Shown here one piece after another: positions 14,101 through 27,440 of a stretch of 64,000 nucleotides of DNA; position 1 is the first letter of the stretch, and every line of letters starts with the position of its first letter. The DNA comes from Varroa destructor (lineage: Eukaryota > Arthropoda > Arachnida > Mesostigmata > Varroidae). Under the pieces are notes generated by a model. The model was not told the origin of the DNA. It saw only the letters and a list, made by a program, of their open reading frames with translations, and did not search any database. Both the position numbers and the translations under genes were made by a program. The DNA lies in contig NW_019211454.1 of NCBI RefSeq assembly GCF_002443255.2, forward strand, positions 2,514,726-2,578,725, in the 5' to 3' direction.

Positions 14101-14941
14101 GTTATACAGTGTTAAGCAATTACGAATAGTGATATGATATATTTGTTTAAAGCATTGTTTAGCTTTTGTGCTATTATGCTGATCTAGTAAGTTTCAAATA
14201 ATTTTGAAGATTCCTTACATTATCAGTGCCATGACCAGCTACATTTAACACTAGACGCGTCAATTTGTTCGTTATGGAAATAAAGCGGCGATAGAAAGAT
14301 TAGAAAATAAAGCCGATAAGCTAACACTTTTTTCGTCGTCGATCTGCTGTAGCCATTGCTATGTTTTCGAGAGTCCTTTTCCCCCAAAACACACCACGAA
14401 CTGTTCCATAGGAAGCAGACTACATCCAGAGGAGTTCGCTCACATTGGCACCACTAACTTGCCTTTATCGGAACCCTCCATTTTCTGAGAAAACTCGAAT
14501 TACTAATCACCTCCAGACAGGCGTTTGTAGAGCCTTTCTGGTAGCAGAATAGATTTCGAACAAATAAGGGGGCCCCGTTTACGTCCATCCATAACGTTTT
14601 TGTTAAAGCTTTAAACTCATCCCAAGCAAATTATGTTGGGTCTTATACGATAGGGCACTCCATTGATGAAGCGACTTTTAAATAAACTGATTTCGCACAC
14701 GAACTTTACGATTGATTTAGCTAAAAATAAGCCGCTTTCCATATCTGTGTTTTTTATTTCGCGGACAGGACGTCGTCTGCGGTGCGATAGACACATTGTA
14801 CTGTCTACGATTATCAGCCATTAGATCTTTCATACATCTTGTCCATGGTTAAAATAAACTACAACTAGTATGGATAGAGAATGCTGTATTGTGAACTAGA
14901 TAAAAATACACGCATCGTTTACTACACAATATCTGTGGCCA

Positions 14942-14943
<2 letters not shown>

Positions 14944-14980
<37 letters not shown>
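14944..14980. repeat. (AT)n microsatellite
   Basis: This is an uninterrupted run of alternating A and T, about 36 bases long. Confidence 0.9.
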
Positions 14981-14982
<2 letters not shown>

Positions 14983-17900
14983 CGTATATAACTATGTCAT
15001 TGTACCGCGTCCGCAACATATATTTTTCAGTTATGAAAGGTTGGTAAGTTTTGGATGGCGATGGCACAGTTGCCTAAGGTCAGTGCTATAAGGAATGAAC
15101 GATCATAGGACAAATTTTTACTAACAACGTGTAAGAGAGCGAAAGAACTACATGTCGGCTATCATTGTTAGCTTTAAATTTCTTCAGACAGATCCTCATA
15201 GGCAGGGGATCCATTTTATAATATGAAATTTCCTATCCACAATTTAATACAAAGACTCCTGTCGACGTTTTTTTAACCACGTCTGTCCACGTTTTCTGTT
15301 CAAAGAAAACGCAAGATAAGATTACATCTAGAAGCAACAATAATTACGATTTTAAAGAACGCCAACCTCTGTTAGGTTACGTTCTGTACAATGTGCGCAT
15401 CGGATAGAACGACCACGTGTCTCGTAGCTTCAGGCCAAGCTCGAATCCGCAGCGAACACGATAAAATGATTTGCTCCATTATGTTGTATCCGCATCGTAA
15501 CATCTGGTGGCTGATGGTCAAATGCACTTCTTAGAATGAGTGGTTCATATTGTTACGCAGTTTTCAATCTTCGTGCGTGTCTTCACATCGGATGGCTGCA
15601 GGATGGCGCATTTGAAAAAGATCGACTCGACTGCTTCTCTCTGTTCGTTTTCTGTGACATCAGCTGCAAAATATTGTCAAGACACGCCATATTAACGCCG
15701 TTAAATCACGTGCAGCTGCCTGTTTATTTTCAACGCTGCTGCGATTATCGCAGACCCGACTTCGATTCGTTCAAAAGTGCTCCATAGTGACGACGCTTCT
15801 GTTATCATGTTTTCCACTTTTTTTTTGTGTCGTTAGTCCTGGTCAGGCGAGTCGGCCGCGACAAGAACACGAATTGACTAACGTTTGCTAGCTGCACAAT
15901 TAACGTGCATAATATCAATTTAATAGTAATAATATGAACTCTGAAGTGCTATAAACCATTTTGTAGTTACATACACAGAATAGTATTTCACACGTAGTCG
16001 AGACTGGAAATGTATTACAGGCGAGGACAATACAATACCTCACACATTATACCAAGTTAAATGTCGTCTTTGCCTAGCAAATGGAACAGTCAACTCAGCG
16101 TAGAAAGACGGCTGCTTTAAACAACGCACAGGACGATGCGTATTTATCCGATTACGAAATTACGATCGAAGGACCACCTCTGCGCAAGTGTTTCATAACC
16201 GTTGTCCGTGAGAGGAAGAAATCGCTCTATCGAAGCCCGTGAGGTACTTGCCACAACAACTGTCTCCATCAGTCGTGAACAAGGCAGCTGCCGACATTGG
16301 TCGTTGAAAAAAGATCATTGAAAACAATATAATGACGCTGACTTGTATATGTGTTCTGCGTATCGCAGCAGATAAACAGCGCGATACAACGCGAAAGAAA
16401 ATCGTTAAGAATGAAACACTGCCAAATACGTTGACCACCACTGACGGGTTGCGGGCAAGCAGTGCACTCATTGAATTCATTAATACAATTCTAGCAATGA
16501 TAACATCACAGGTTCTAGTTATTTTAAATTTACACGAAATAAGTAATTTTTTAGTTGTATCTAAGATTCGTATTTTTTTCCGTAAAGTTTTCTTCTACCA
16601 TTACGACACTGATCATCTAGCGGCCAAAGAATCAGCAAAATTACTGCAGGATATCACAGTGGCAGGACCGATGCGCCATAGTCGTTCCAAGACACTTGAT
16701 TTTTTAAAGGGAACGTTTATTGGCATTCGATACTATAGAAAGGACATATATTCTAAAAATACAGACAACAGAAACGCTCTCTTGTGTTCCACCACGATAT
16801 AAAATGTTTGCTTCTCATGAAATATCTGTCGTATTATGTAAGCTTTCTTTTAGCTCGGCTTTGTACTCAGACTGACATCAGTTGCACTCATCATATTAAT
16901 TATTGTTGAGGTTATTCGTACGCGTTCATCCATCAACGCCGAGAACCGAGAAGCTAATGCGCCATAACGTAATATTATTATCTTTAATAGTGGCGTTATC
17001 GTCATCGACGACTGAAGTAGCGGCATATATATGGCAACTATTCCTTAAAGAAGTTCTGTAGGATGGCTACGATAATTAAATCGACGCTTAGGTTCCAACC
17101 AAGACGCTGTAAATACCTAAGGCATGAAGCCTGAAGCTGCTACTATTGCTACGTGGCCTTTCGTCTTTCGACAGACCTACAGGCCACAAACGCCAGTTCT
17201 TTTCAAGCAGTTCATTATAGCATTACCATGCTTGAACTATTGTTTGTTTTCGCTTGGGGCCTATCCTAGGTTAGAGCAATGAGCCAGTCAGGTGACTCTG
17301 CAGAACACTACCGGACCGAAGTTCTTCCCAACTGCAGTCTGCCACTTGCAGTTCCAGTAGCACTACCCGCTAGTGGTTCATGACAGTGGGGTGCGACCTC
17401 TTGATTCCGCCCTGTACCATCGTCATGGTCGCTATCACTGCTATTCTGGTAGCTTAATTGCAGTAGTGGACATGCTGTTGCCATTGAATGGATGGCACCT
17501 GTCGCTTGACCGAGCAAACTGGAACGATGATTGCCCTTTAGGAATAGTGAAATGGGCTGCAGTATGCGATCCGAACAAGCAAGTCGTCCGCCGGCAGACC
17601 AATCTGTGGAACTCCCTATGAAGACTAGCGTTTCTATGTGTAAACGATAGAGACGGCTTGCCATATTGGGATGCGACAAAGCGCCATTGCTTGAGCTATA
17701 CTGAACCCAACTACAGCGTGTATGCGCGGCAGCTCGAAACGGGAGACCTACATGGTGACGCTGATGGCGGTCAACGAGATTTCCGAAGCATCATTTACGT
17801 GTGTGCCAAAGGCCACCATGAAACATAATCAGCACACGATGCATTGCAATGAGTCCATTCTTCAAGAGATATACCAATACGGCAAGACAGGGTCCTGGTT

Positions 17901-19137
17901 TTTGCTTCTTTGTTTATAAGGGCTGAGACCATTAATGGCCTTGCTAAATACATAATGCCCGGTGGAGATATGGTCGATGATAAGTGTTCGCCATTTATTT
18001 TAAGGTAAAGTGTTTCTTCCGTAGAACGCTTAAAATAACTCCGCAGATCAGATATATTTAACGATGATTAATAAGTAATTCAACAAAGTTCTGGCTGGAC
18101 ATGAGGATTAATAAGTCATATTCTCTTAGTAAATCGATTACATAAATGGATTAGGGTGGGAAATAGTTTTTCTATTTTTTTTTCCACCTATCAAATATCT
18201 ACAGGCAATTTGATATGCGGAATATTTACGAATACCTAAAATAGAATGTTGAAAACAAGCTTAAAAGAGGTGATTCTTATGGCTCCCTTTATCGATATTT
18301 TAAATAATAGAGATCTTCCAGATCATGCTGAACAGAGCAGACTAAAAGACATTATCAACAGGATTACACGGTTTTAAATGAGCTACACTTAAAGAGACCG
18401 TCTTGGCTGTATTTTATGTGTGAACACCTAACAGGATAAGTTCCAAAGTCGCACTTCGTCACAGTCAACCTACTCAACGTTTCCATTATTGTAACATGAC
18501 GGCCCACAATCACGGTCGCCTAATCCGTCATATCTGAGTTGTACGCAACTTCTATTTCTTCTGTTTGATCCGTACTGACGATTGCATCATATGAGGATTC
18601 ACATCGAACGCGTGTGGTTGTTGGCTTGTGTACTTTTCTTCAATCTCATAGCTTTAAAAAATTACGTAAAAATAAATTTAAGCTTAAATTGACAATAACA
18701 ATTCGTGGAATTGGACTATAAAAAATTCTTACATAATCCTCAAAAGTAGACCTTTAATGCAAAATCCCGCTTAATAATAGCGTTTGTCTATGCTGGTTCC
18801 ATTTTTAATTTTGCAAAACGGGTTATATAGCAGTGAAGACAGGCTGAAATACCTTCCACATGTCGGGCAGTAAACGGGTTTACTAGCTGTGATAGTTAAA
18901 ATGTCGGTTTAATAATAAGAGAAATAATGGTGAAGACCCTAGGAATTCAACTGTCGGGCTACGAAATGTTTTTGCATAGAAATCTGCGAAGAAAACAGCA
19001 ATGATGATGTAACATCTGTACCCTTCAAATCAAGTTTATGTACACATTTTATCATCTTACACGACAATTCCCTATCTATTGTCATATAATATTGGATTCT
19101 TGAGTTTCGAAAAAACGAAATGTTCCTATGTAAATGC

Positions 19138-19159
19138 ATAATAATAATAATAATAATAT
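19138..19159. repeat. (ATA)n microsatellite
   Basis: This is an uninterrupted run of about seven ATA units. Confidence 0.85.
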
Positions 19160-22100
19160 ATCACGATAGAAACTTGCACAATGCCATTTGCCCAAACATG
19201 ACATGAGCTAAATTTCATCCGTTGCTTTCTGCGATAGCGGTGTATGAGCAGCACAAAGCAACTATAGTTTATCTGCATTGTGAAATGAAAATAAAAAATA
19301 AAAAAAGAATCGGTCTGACCTTTAAGCCAGTGGAAATCATTATTTATATAAAGAGGCCACTACTACCACATGGTTAAATGATCGCATTCTCATTTTTTGT
19401 AGAATGATATTTTCTAAGTCACTGTTAGTCTCAAAGCGCTAATTTGATTTCTCGGAGTGCGAGCGTACACTTTATAAGCCAAGCAGATAAGACGCTTAGG
19501 CTAGCTTCGAATCTAATGTATTCTACTCCATAACAGAGAATATCAATGATCATAAGCAAATAAGTAGTGAAGCAATTTTATCTATAATCATTTGTCTTTA
19601 GTCCTACTGGGGTATAATTTATGTACATTTCCCTGCTCATACTGGATTTGATCTCTGTAGTAGCTATTTATGCTATAACGAAATATATCAGACTCACCGC
19701 TATAGCCTAGCCTGAATATGATGAAGGGGATACGTATAACAGTGTGTGCAGTTATCTACTTCCAGGCGACTACATGCGGGACCTGCCTTTTCCATAACCT
19801 TAGTGCCTAGTAGCACACCCATACCAATACTTAACAAATATTGATATAATAACTCTCTAAAGATGTTGTAATAGCTTTCCTCTAGCGAGTCAGGCCTACC
19901 AGTTCGAAATAGATCTGCAAGCAATTTATTAATTTCTGTTTACTTTGACAAGTCATACTTCCTAATCAAACATTTACATCTGTACCGGGCAGTGCCCTGG
20001 TTATGTTTCACTTTAGTTATGGGCTCGACGACATTTAAAACAATGACTTATTCATGTTCCGGATTACTTCCGAGATTGATCGGTCACACGAGTAGCTAGT
20101 AGGGGCTAGGCAAGGCCTTACCGTGGCAATACTGGACTCCTCAATAGACAGCGTCAATAGAGAATTAGAGAGCGTTGGTTTGCTCGAGCGCGATGAAAAT
20201 CTGTGGGTGATTTGGTCGAACGCGGAAGAGCAAACGATTCGATGCTTTGCGGTAGCAGATCCGTAGGTAGTTACTTAGCAGACGTGAAGGTACTCAAATG
20301 CATTAAAAACCGATAGGAGATTATATTATCCAAAATTATCGGGAATATTATTAACAGTATCGAGGCGTGATGGCAACTACTACTAATCCAAAAATATTTA
20401 GTTAAGACCACAAGCCGAGCGATCAATCTTAAGGCCGTTTGCCACTTAACGTATGGAAATGCTTCAAGCTAAAGCAGTGCCCTAATGCTATCTAGCAAAA
20501 CAGAGGGTACTTTAATAAGACTATATAAAGTCACGATCTTTATTATGGTATAAGTACGTTCAGAGTATATTAGTCTGAGATTGAAGTATTTAAAAATGCT
20601 TCAAAGCTTCATTAAATTGCTTCATCATAAACTTCCAAAGTTCGTTATGTGATTGATTGCGAACTTCCAAGCCTCCTAAAACAAGTCAGCTGTCATAAGA
20701 CAGTTTGTTCAACTCGAATACAAATAAAGAGGTTGGACAAATAATAAACCCATTTGCTGCCACGGCGCTTAGTCCTGTTTTACTGAAGAAATTTACCTAA
20801 ATCTATTTCCGAGTAAAAGCGACGAATGACATCGGTTCAATGCTTCCCAAGCTACCTGAATATGACGGACAAAATCTGTCGGGCTTTACATCGGTATTTG
20901 CTGCACTAACGTGAAGTTTCTGGAATTTGCGTATGGTTAATACCGAAATCAGTCCGGCAATAATCATAAATTTGACTTTACCTTATAAATTAATTTCCAT
21001 CCTTTTTCATGTACATATAAAATATGGCAGTGAAAAAAGAGACTCGTGCTATTTACTAACCAACTCTACTGAATCTTATAGTTTGAATATAAATTTTACA
21101 ATCAAAGAATCTATCTATAATCTCAAATCTTAGTATATACGTCACAGTATTCAGTGTGAAAATAGATAGTAGCGCACTGTAATCTCGTTTGAACATTTTA
21201 AACAACCACCCGAAGTTACTATTATCTGCAAGTGTTTGCTCCTAGAAACGACATTTCAGACGCACCTCCTTTTCACAGGAAATGTAGAGAATAGCGTATT
21301 AGACGTGGTTACGATGAAGGCCGATGATCGGACGAATGGCAACTCTGCCTGCCATCCTCCTGTAACCAGCCTCCTTCCTATCGTCTTCTGACAAAATCTT
21401 TACCTCATCTCAGGGTGTTACAATATCTGAATGAGCTGCCAACATCACAGACCAGCTTCATCATTCCAGCTGCTGAGAGTATGCGGTGCGCAATACTTAG
21501 ATATGTCGTGGATCTATTTTCGTCCACTCACGCTCGCCAGGAAACTAAAACGTTGAATATTAAAAGTAATCTATTTTTGTAGAGATAACGGCAGCCACTT
21601 GTTTGCTAGTGATACGAACTTACAACAACGTATGCATATGTTATATAATAAAAAGAAAACCAGAGCGCAAATCTAGTGACATGAAAATAATACAAAAATA
21701 ATGCAAAGACACAAAGTAAGAACTCATAGATTGTTTTTTTACTTTTATCGTGCATTGCAAATCTAAAGCAAAACTAACACTAAAACAAAAAAAACTAAAA
21801 CAAAAGTAATATCACAGGTCAACTTGTGACACAAAACGCAAGTCTAACAGTCATTGCGATATTTTTGGAATACTAGAAATGTTTGGCTTGCATTAGTTGC
21901 CATAGAGAAAATATTTTTTTTCATGATAGAATAGAGCTAACGGATAATCTGGTGTTCATTCCCTACTGCCTCATCTCATTTTTACGGCCGTGGCTGCGGC
22001 GATAATGTGTGTACAAAGCTCGACTGTCTTTGAAAAGAACACGTTCCTAGTCATAATTAGTAAATAGGAAAACCAGCATTGTTATATGCTGTTGTACGTA

Positions 22101-22956
22101 ATGTGGGCCCACTTGTAAATGTTGTTTCTGGCGTCGACTAAGCTTGGGGAATCGCGCATTATGTTTTGCTTATTCGCTGGGTCAACATTCTAAACAGCAG
22201 CGCCGGAAGGGGGAAAACGTCAGCCGGTATTGTGCGTGAGTCTACAGCAAAGCTAGCGTCGCTTCGAGATTCTCATCTCGGATAGCGACCGATGGTAGCA
22301 CTAACGTACGTAGAGCTAATAGGCTGCGTAACGGTCTAGGCAACGGCAAAATAACGGCAAGGCACTTACGACCAGGATATGTTAAATTAGTTTATTTATT
22401 TTTTATGTATTGAGTTTTCGAAACCTATCCCCGGTTTCCCTACAAAAAGCATCTAGAGTCTTGCCTTCGGCAATGATGCAATGTTGATCATTGGTTGACA
22501 AGTACTTGGTCCTCATAATACGCATGTATCAGTCTGTGTAGATATGTGGCATATCTTGTATATTGTAATATGTAATGCATGACGAAACTGAAATGTTTTT
22601 TCTTGTGGAAGGTATGAGAGTAAAATACAACGCTATTGAGGGAATTCTACAAGTGAGTAAAAAACAACGTACGTATTCATTTGTCATTCGTGGAAAAGGA
22701 TATTTACATGTTTTTCTGTGACACGACTTATTTAAGCTACGCAGTCCAGCGTAGCCGTAATGAAATGCCGTCTGGTATCGTCTAAGGGGTGATCTTGTAG
22801 CAGTTGTGGTGGACTGTTCTTCTAGCTCAGGAGGATTAAAGCATTTCAATCACGACGACTGATTGTCTTCAAATGTTGGTTCACTCGCTACCAGGTGCTG
22901 CTGTTAATTTTAATCCTCCTTTCGATGGATAAAGCTGTTGTTTCAGTCACTACTCA

Positions 22957-22970
22957 GCGCCATCTAGCGG
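22957..22970 (-). promoter_or_regulatory. CTCF-like core motif
   Basis: Read on the minus strand, the 14 bases are CCGCTAGATGGCGC. This agrees with the conserved CTCF core CCASYAGRKGGCRS at 13 of 14 positions; the third base is G instead of A. CTCF zinc fingers and their core site are conserved between vertebrates and insects. One match in 64 kb can occur by chance, and nothing nearby confirms that it is bound. Confidence 0.3.
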
Positions 22971-23560
22971 TTGTTTGTTTTTCCTATTTGATGCACCGTA
23001 GAATCCGTAGGTTGACCGGACAGACGGCTTTTCATTACAAACCTTTACTTGTTTATTTGGCTTAGTATTCGTCATTGGTAAAACATTATTCGTATTGAGT
23101 GTTCAATAATATGATGGCTGGGAAGCGTGAAGGATAAGTGGAACGGTCAACTCGGCTTGGCCTGTTACAAAGCATTATGATTAAGGAAAAAGCGACAAAA
23201 ACGATGAAATCAACGCATCAGTTTCTATCAGCTAGAACTATGCACGCGTGTCAACCAGTGCTAAGAGTAAAGAGACCTGGAAAGCATTGAATGCTATACT
23301 ATGGAGGTTAGATGATTTATCGGCGATCAACAATTTATCATTGATATAGCAAGAATAGTGTTTAGTAGCATTCGCTATGATCGGTTCGATAGTCCTCCTG
23401 GTGTTATTTAATTGCTATGGATAACAGAACAGGCAACTCAGGCGCGCGTCGAAATGTTAACCTGAGATTTCCGGTTTGCTAAAAAACCTTGACCATTTTT
23501 TAGGGCTGATAACCAGTGTCGACAATTAGGCTTTCTAAAATATTTCTATAAAATCCACAA

Positions 23561-23579
23561 GATATATATATATATATGC
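23561..23579. repeat. (AT)n microsatellite
   Basis: This is a short alternating AT run in otherwise AT-rich DNA. Confidence 0.8.
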
Positions 23580-24588
23580 AGCCAAGTTTTTGGTGGTAAC
23601 TGCAGTGTATGTCTGGTCTCTACGGTATTTCGTAACACGGCATCATTTGTTGGTTGTAACCATCGTGAAATTGATAACCTTCAATTAAGTCTATAAACGC
23701 TACGGGTCACAAGCGTAAGATCAACCAGGAGAGAATAATATTTATCATAGTGAATGTAGAAGGCTAAATTTGAATGAAACCGATTATTCAAATAACATCA
23801 ACATTTCTGTGGTAGACCATTTCAACTACACGGATTACGTCGTCCGCCAAAGATTTTATAATATATCATCACCATCGAACAACTGTTTGACTACTATCTG
23901 CATAGTCCTTCGAGGAATGTTCCGTGAACTCCGTGTGACGTTACAATAATAACAAAATTGTCGACGTCTATCTATTTGTTGTCAAACTTTAATCTTTGCC
24001 TATTGAGTAAATAGCTACGCCAGCAATAATACCAAGTCTACATAGCTGTATATTTATAAAACTTATTTGGACATAAGACATACACGGAAGAATCGTGTCA
24101 AATCATTCTGTACATTGTAGACCATTTCTACAGACTTTTCGCGCACGGTTGTCAGTAGAAACCACATGTAAAACCAAGACAGCCCTACAATCCTATTGAA
24201 TATACATGTTTGGATATATTAAGTGTGTGTTATTGATACTGTAGCTGCCACTGTTCTTGAATACGCCGGCTACAGCGGACGAATGCTATAATAGTTTTGT
24301 ATGAGCTACATAATATATAACATGGACGAAATGCAGCCAGGTAATGGTTCCGTCTGTCTTTTGCGATGAGCATTTCGCTACATCTATTGCAACGTCCAGC
24401 ACGGCACGATTTCGTTGCGTAACTTTCTGCACGATTTTGTCGCCTTTCTTGGAACTGCTGCTCGCGCTAGAAGCAGCAGCGGTGGCCATTCACCATTAGT
24501 ACCGCCGTCGTTAGCGGCAATAGAAGCACCACGGCCGCTTTGAGACTTCTCGTCAGCCAACGGCTGATCCCTTTGGCTGGCCACTAGG

Positions 24589-25153
24589 TATATAAATGCG
24601 GCTGGCCGTTGTCGATGTACTGCTGCGCCGCATTCATGTAGCTGTTGTGTAATGATGCACTGTCCCTTCTATGATAACAGCAGCAGCGGCACCCGCCATG
24701 GCGGTATGCTCATGACAGTAGAACTGTGTTGTTGTTACGACGGTGGCGTCTCGAAGAAATGTTCTATTTGCCGTTGTTGCTGTGGACGATAATGCCGATA
24801 ACTGTTGTTTGGCCGCTGCTTGGTTGGTGGGTCGTATTTTTGGGCGTGCGCCCGCGCAGTCAGAGCCCAACAACACTCAACTGAGCCATCGGGTCAGACC
24901 GTTGGGCTCCGGAACGCGGCCAACACGATAACCATGGCCAGTTCGCAACAAGAGCAAAAGAAGGCGGTTGTTTCAGCTTTCTCTTGCTGTTGAAATACCT
25001 ATAGTCGTTACAGCGATCGGGGAGTGTAGCTAACATTATTCGCCGCTTGGCGCGTATCTTGGGCTATTTACCTCGATTAACAACTGCGCTTCGGACGCGC
25101 GTAGTTGAGTCTCAATCAACCAAGGGAAAACTTTTGCATGTCATGTAACGTAC
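24589..25153 (+). promoter_or_regulatory. Candidate TATA promoter and GC-rich leader
   Basis: A strong TATA box, TATATAAAT, at 24589-24597 is followed by a GC-rich, trinucleotide-rich stretch and a donor-like GTAAGA at 25154. The G+C rise begins upstream near 24260. A short frame with a good start context opens at about 24933 (MASSQQEQKK, 19 codons) and would be typical of an upstream ORF. The patch lies about 5 kb upstream of the first thymosin coding exon, so it could supply that gene's untranslated first exon. No initiator element is obvious at the expected distance. Confidence 0.25.
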
Positions 25154-27137
25154 GTAAGAACAAGTTAATATGTAACTAGTTTAATTGTCGATGTTACAAT
25201 TATTGTTAACTATACAAGAAGAGTTTTGCTTATTTTTAAGTTGGGAGCTTTCGATTTTACGTAATACTAGATATCTGCAGCTTTTATTAGATCGATTTCT
25301 GTTTTGTAAATCTTCATAATACCTTACTCTGGCCGACATGGTCCGAGATCACGAAGATTAACTTTTCGCTCCCATTGTCATCAGGTCAGCTGCCGGCAAG
25401 TCATATCGCCATTTTGAATCTGCTATCTCCTCTTTGCTTTCCTATCTTCGATTATGTAAGACAAAAACTCCTAGTTTGAATTTTGCGAAAGATTATGCCG
25501 AACATATATGCCGAAGAATGCCGGCACATATAATAGATCAACAGCCAAGCAATAAAAGTTCACACTATCATCGGACTATACTGACCCACAGCGGCGTCAT
25601 CATTGTCCAAATACATCGCGCAGTCGCCGCTCACCTCAGCTTTATTATTTGATTGCTTGCAATTTTGTTTCACTAAACCATGTCTCATTTCATGGGCATC
25701 GAACTAACTTGAAGCTAATAATTATAATAAATTCCGGTCTGTTAGAAAGTTTACTAGCGTATTGGAGTGAATGAATGCTGGTACTATTTAATTGTAACAG
25801 TTTGGAATAGAAACAATAAAAATTCAAATGTATTTACACCTTACGGCGCAAGCCAATCAAAACGAAAACAATTCGACCAGAAGAGCCATCAAATTGGCCT
25901 AGCACGTTAACTTTCATATCCTCTTCGTTACCGCTCTATCCACTACACAGAGCTCACATTCTGTGTTCGTTTCGCTGACTGAGAAAAGGCGATGGGTACT
26001 AAAGCGGCCATTCTGCCCATAAAAACAATAAATAGATAGGTACAGACCGGTGCCTCTACTACTGTTATTATATACTATATTAGTATTTTTATTATTCAAC
26101 AAATGGTGGGTATCAGCCCACTTCGAATAGCTGGATTTCTGCCTTTGCTGGATTTGAAGAAATGGTCGCTCAGGCTGTCGCTTGCACGTTCGTCATTGTG
26201 GGGCTGTGACAATCGGTCAATAATGATACTCACCAGCAAACCCTATGAGTCGTGAGATACTGCTGCTTTTCGCCGATTTTCTCGTTCTTCATCGAGCCTG
26301 AGTTCTCTTTATTTACACCGTTTCTCTTTGTGCTATTAAGTGTTCTGTCTAGAACGCAACATGGCACTGTTTAGTAGCTCTGTTTTGGTTGTCGTCTGCT
26401 ATAAGCAGCTTATATGTCGTGTAGTTGGCGCTGTGTATCAAGGGACACTTCAGCAGGAGATGTTGAGTCATACGGTACTGTAGAAGAAAAATAAGCTGCG
26501 GTTCGTCTGCTAGTTCTATTCTTTGTTTGTTTTGCAATTTCGTTTGTTGTGTGGCAGCCCAGTCGACGGTTGAGAAATTCGGGCGCCACGACCAGATGAA
26601 CGGGCGCTACTTAATGAATTTAAGCTCTTCACTGGCGCGGACTGAGAAATGACTGCACAAATTGATCGGAATATTAGTTGGTATGGGACTGTCTTTTTTT
26701 AGCCATTGCGCAGCCTCTGGTTATAGGCATATGGCAATGTATTTTAATGACCCACCTGCTACAGATTTCTGTGACACTCCGCATATGTTTGTCTACTACA
26801 AGAGCAACCAGTTAGAACCAACACAGAGGATATTAAATCCAGAAAAAAACTGCTGATATCTTCTAACGTTTCGATGCGACATAAATTTGGCATCAACGTG
26901 TAGCTTTCTCGGGCTATAGTAACCGTTCTAGTAGAAGATCGTACTTATAAAGAATTGCGAATTGTTGCTCATGGCGCCATTGCTGTTATTGCTATTCTCG
27001 AAAGTTATCCATAGAAAGGCAGATGGCAGTCCGCTTCGGGCTTGGCATTACGAGCATACTTGGCCGCAGTAACAGGCCCTGATTGTGACAGACGCGCCAA
27101 CGATTAAACACTAAGGAAAAATAAACCAGGTTCGTAC
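25154..27137. other. Non-coding DNA, no gene recognised
   Basis: I see only short frames without motifs in this stretch. Confidence 0.45.
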
Positions 27138-27440
27138 ATGAAGGCGACTGCAGGACAGATAGAACAAAGCGGAAAACGAGTTGAAAAATTTCACTTCGGT
27201 GACTGGGTCTGGCTTTTGAGGCAGAAGGGAAGCAGAAGGTGTAAATCGCCATGCGTTCTACCACAAGACGCCAAGAATGAAATCTGTGAGCACGTGACGA
27301 AGAAGATGGCCTACATAACGACGGCGGTAGTGTTTTGCCGAGATTGGCAAGTCATGGCGGCGATCCCCAGGAACGGCACACGGTACAGAGAAACACTGTT
27401 ACTTTTGCGTCAAACGCAAGTAGATACTTCAGCTAGCTAA
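27138..27440 (+). pseudogene. Possible retrotransposon integrase C-terminal relic
   Basis: The frame opens at 27138. Around codons 12-40 it reads RVEKFHFGDWVWLLRQKGSR, then a lysine/serine/proline segment. The pattern F-x-x-GDWVWL followed by R-x-KG and K-S-P resembles the GPY/F-type module at the end of Ty3/gypsy integrases, where GD-hydrophobic-VW is usually followed by RKKG and SPKL. The expected W-x-GPY part is missing or unreadable, and no integrase core, reverse transcriptase or LTR was recognised around it. At 100 codons it is at best a fragment. A chance resemblance is possible. Confidence 0.2.

Larger units (their letters stand above)
11111..22956. other. Long non-coding stretch, no gene recognised
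   Basis: This is mostly AT-rich DNA. The longest frame, 156 codons at 16332-16802, has no recognisable motif and no supporting splice or promoter signals. Simple repeats are present at 14944-14980 and 19138-19159. A moderately GC-rich patch lies at about 13420-13830. A 59-codon frame at 12398-12577 is listed among the findings. Confidence 0.45.

Noticed and set aside
16332..16802. 156-codon plus-strand frame
   Set aside because: It has no recognisable domain, no promoter or splice context and ordinary AT-rich composition. A frame of this length is expected by chance in six frames of 64 kb.
22940..23300. Possible degraded DNA transposon near a Met-Ala-Gly-Lys-Arg frame
   Set aside because: The frame breaks after seven codons. 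I could not identify terminal inverted repeats or a transposase motif.
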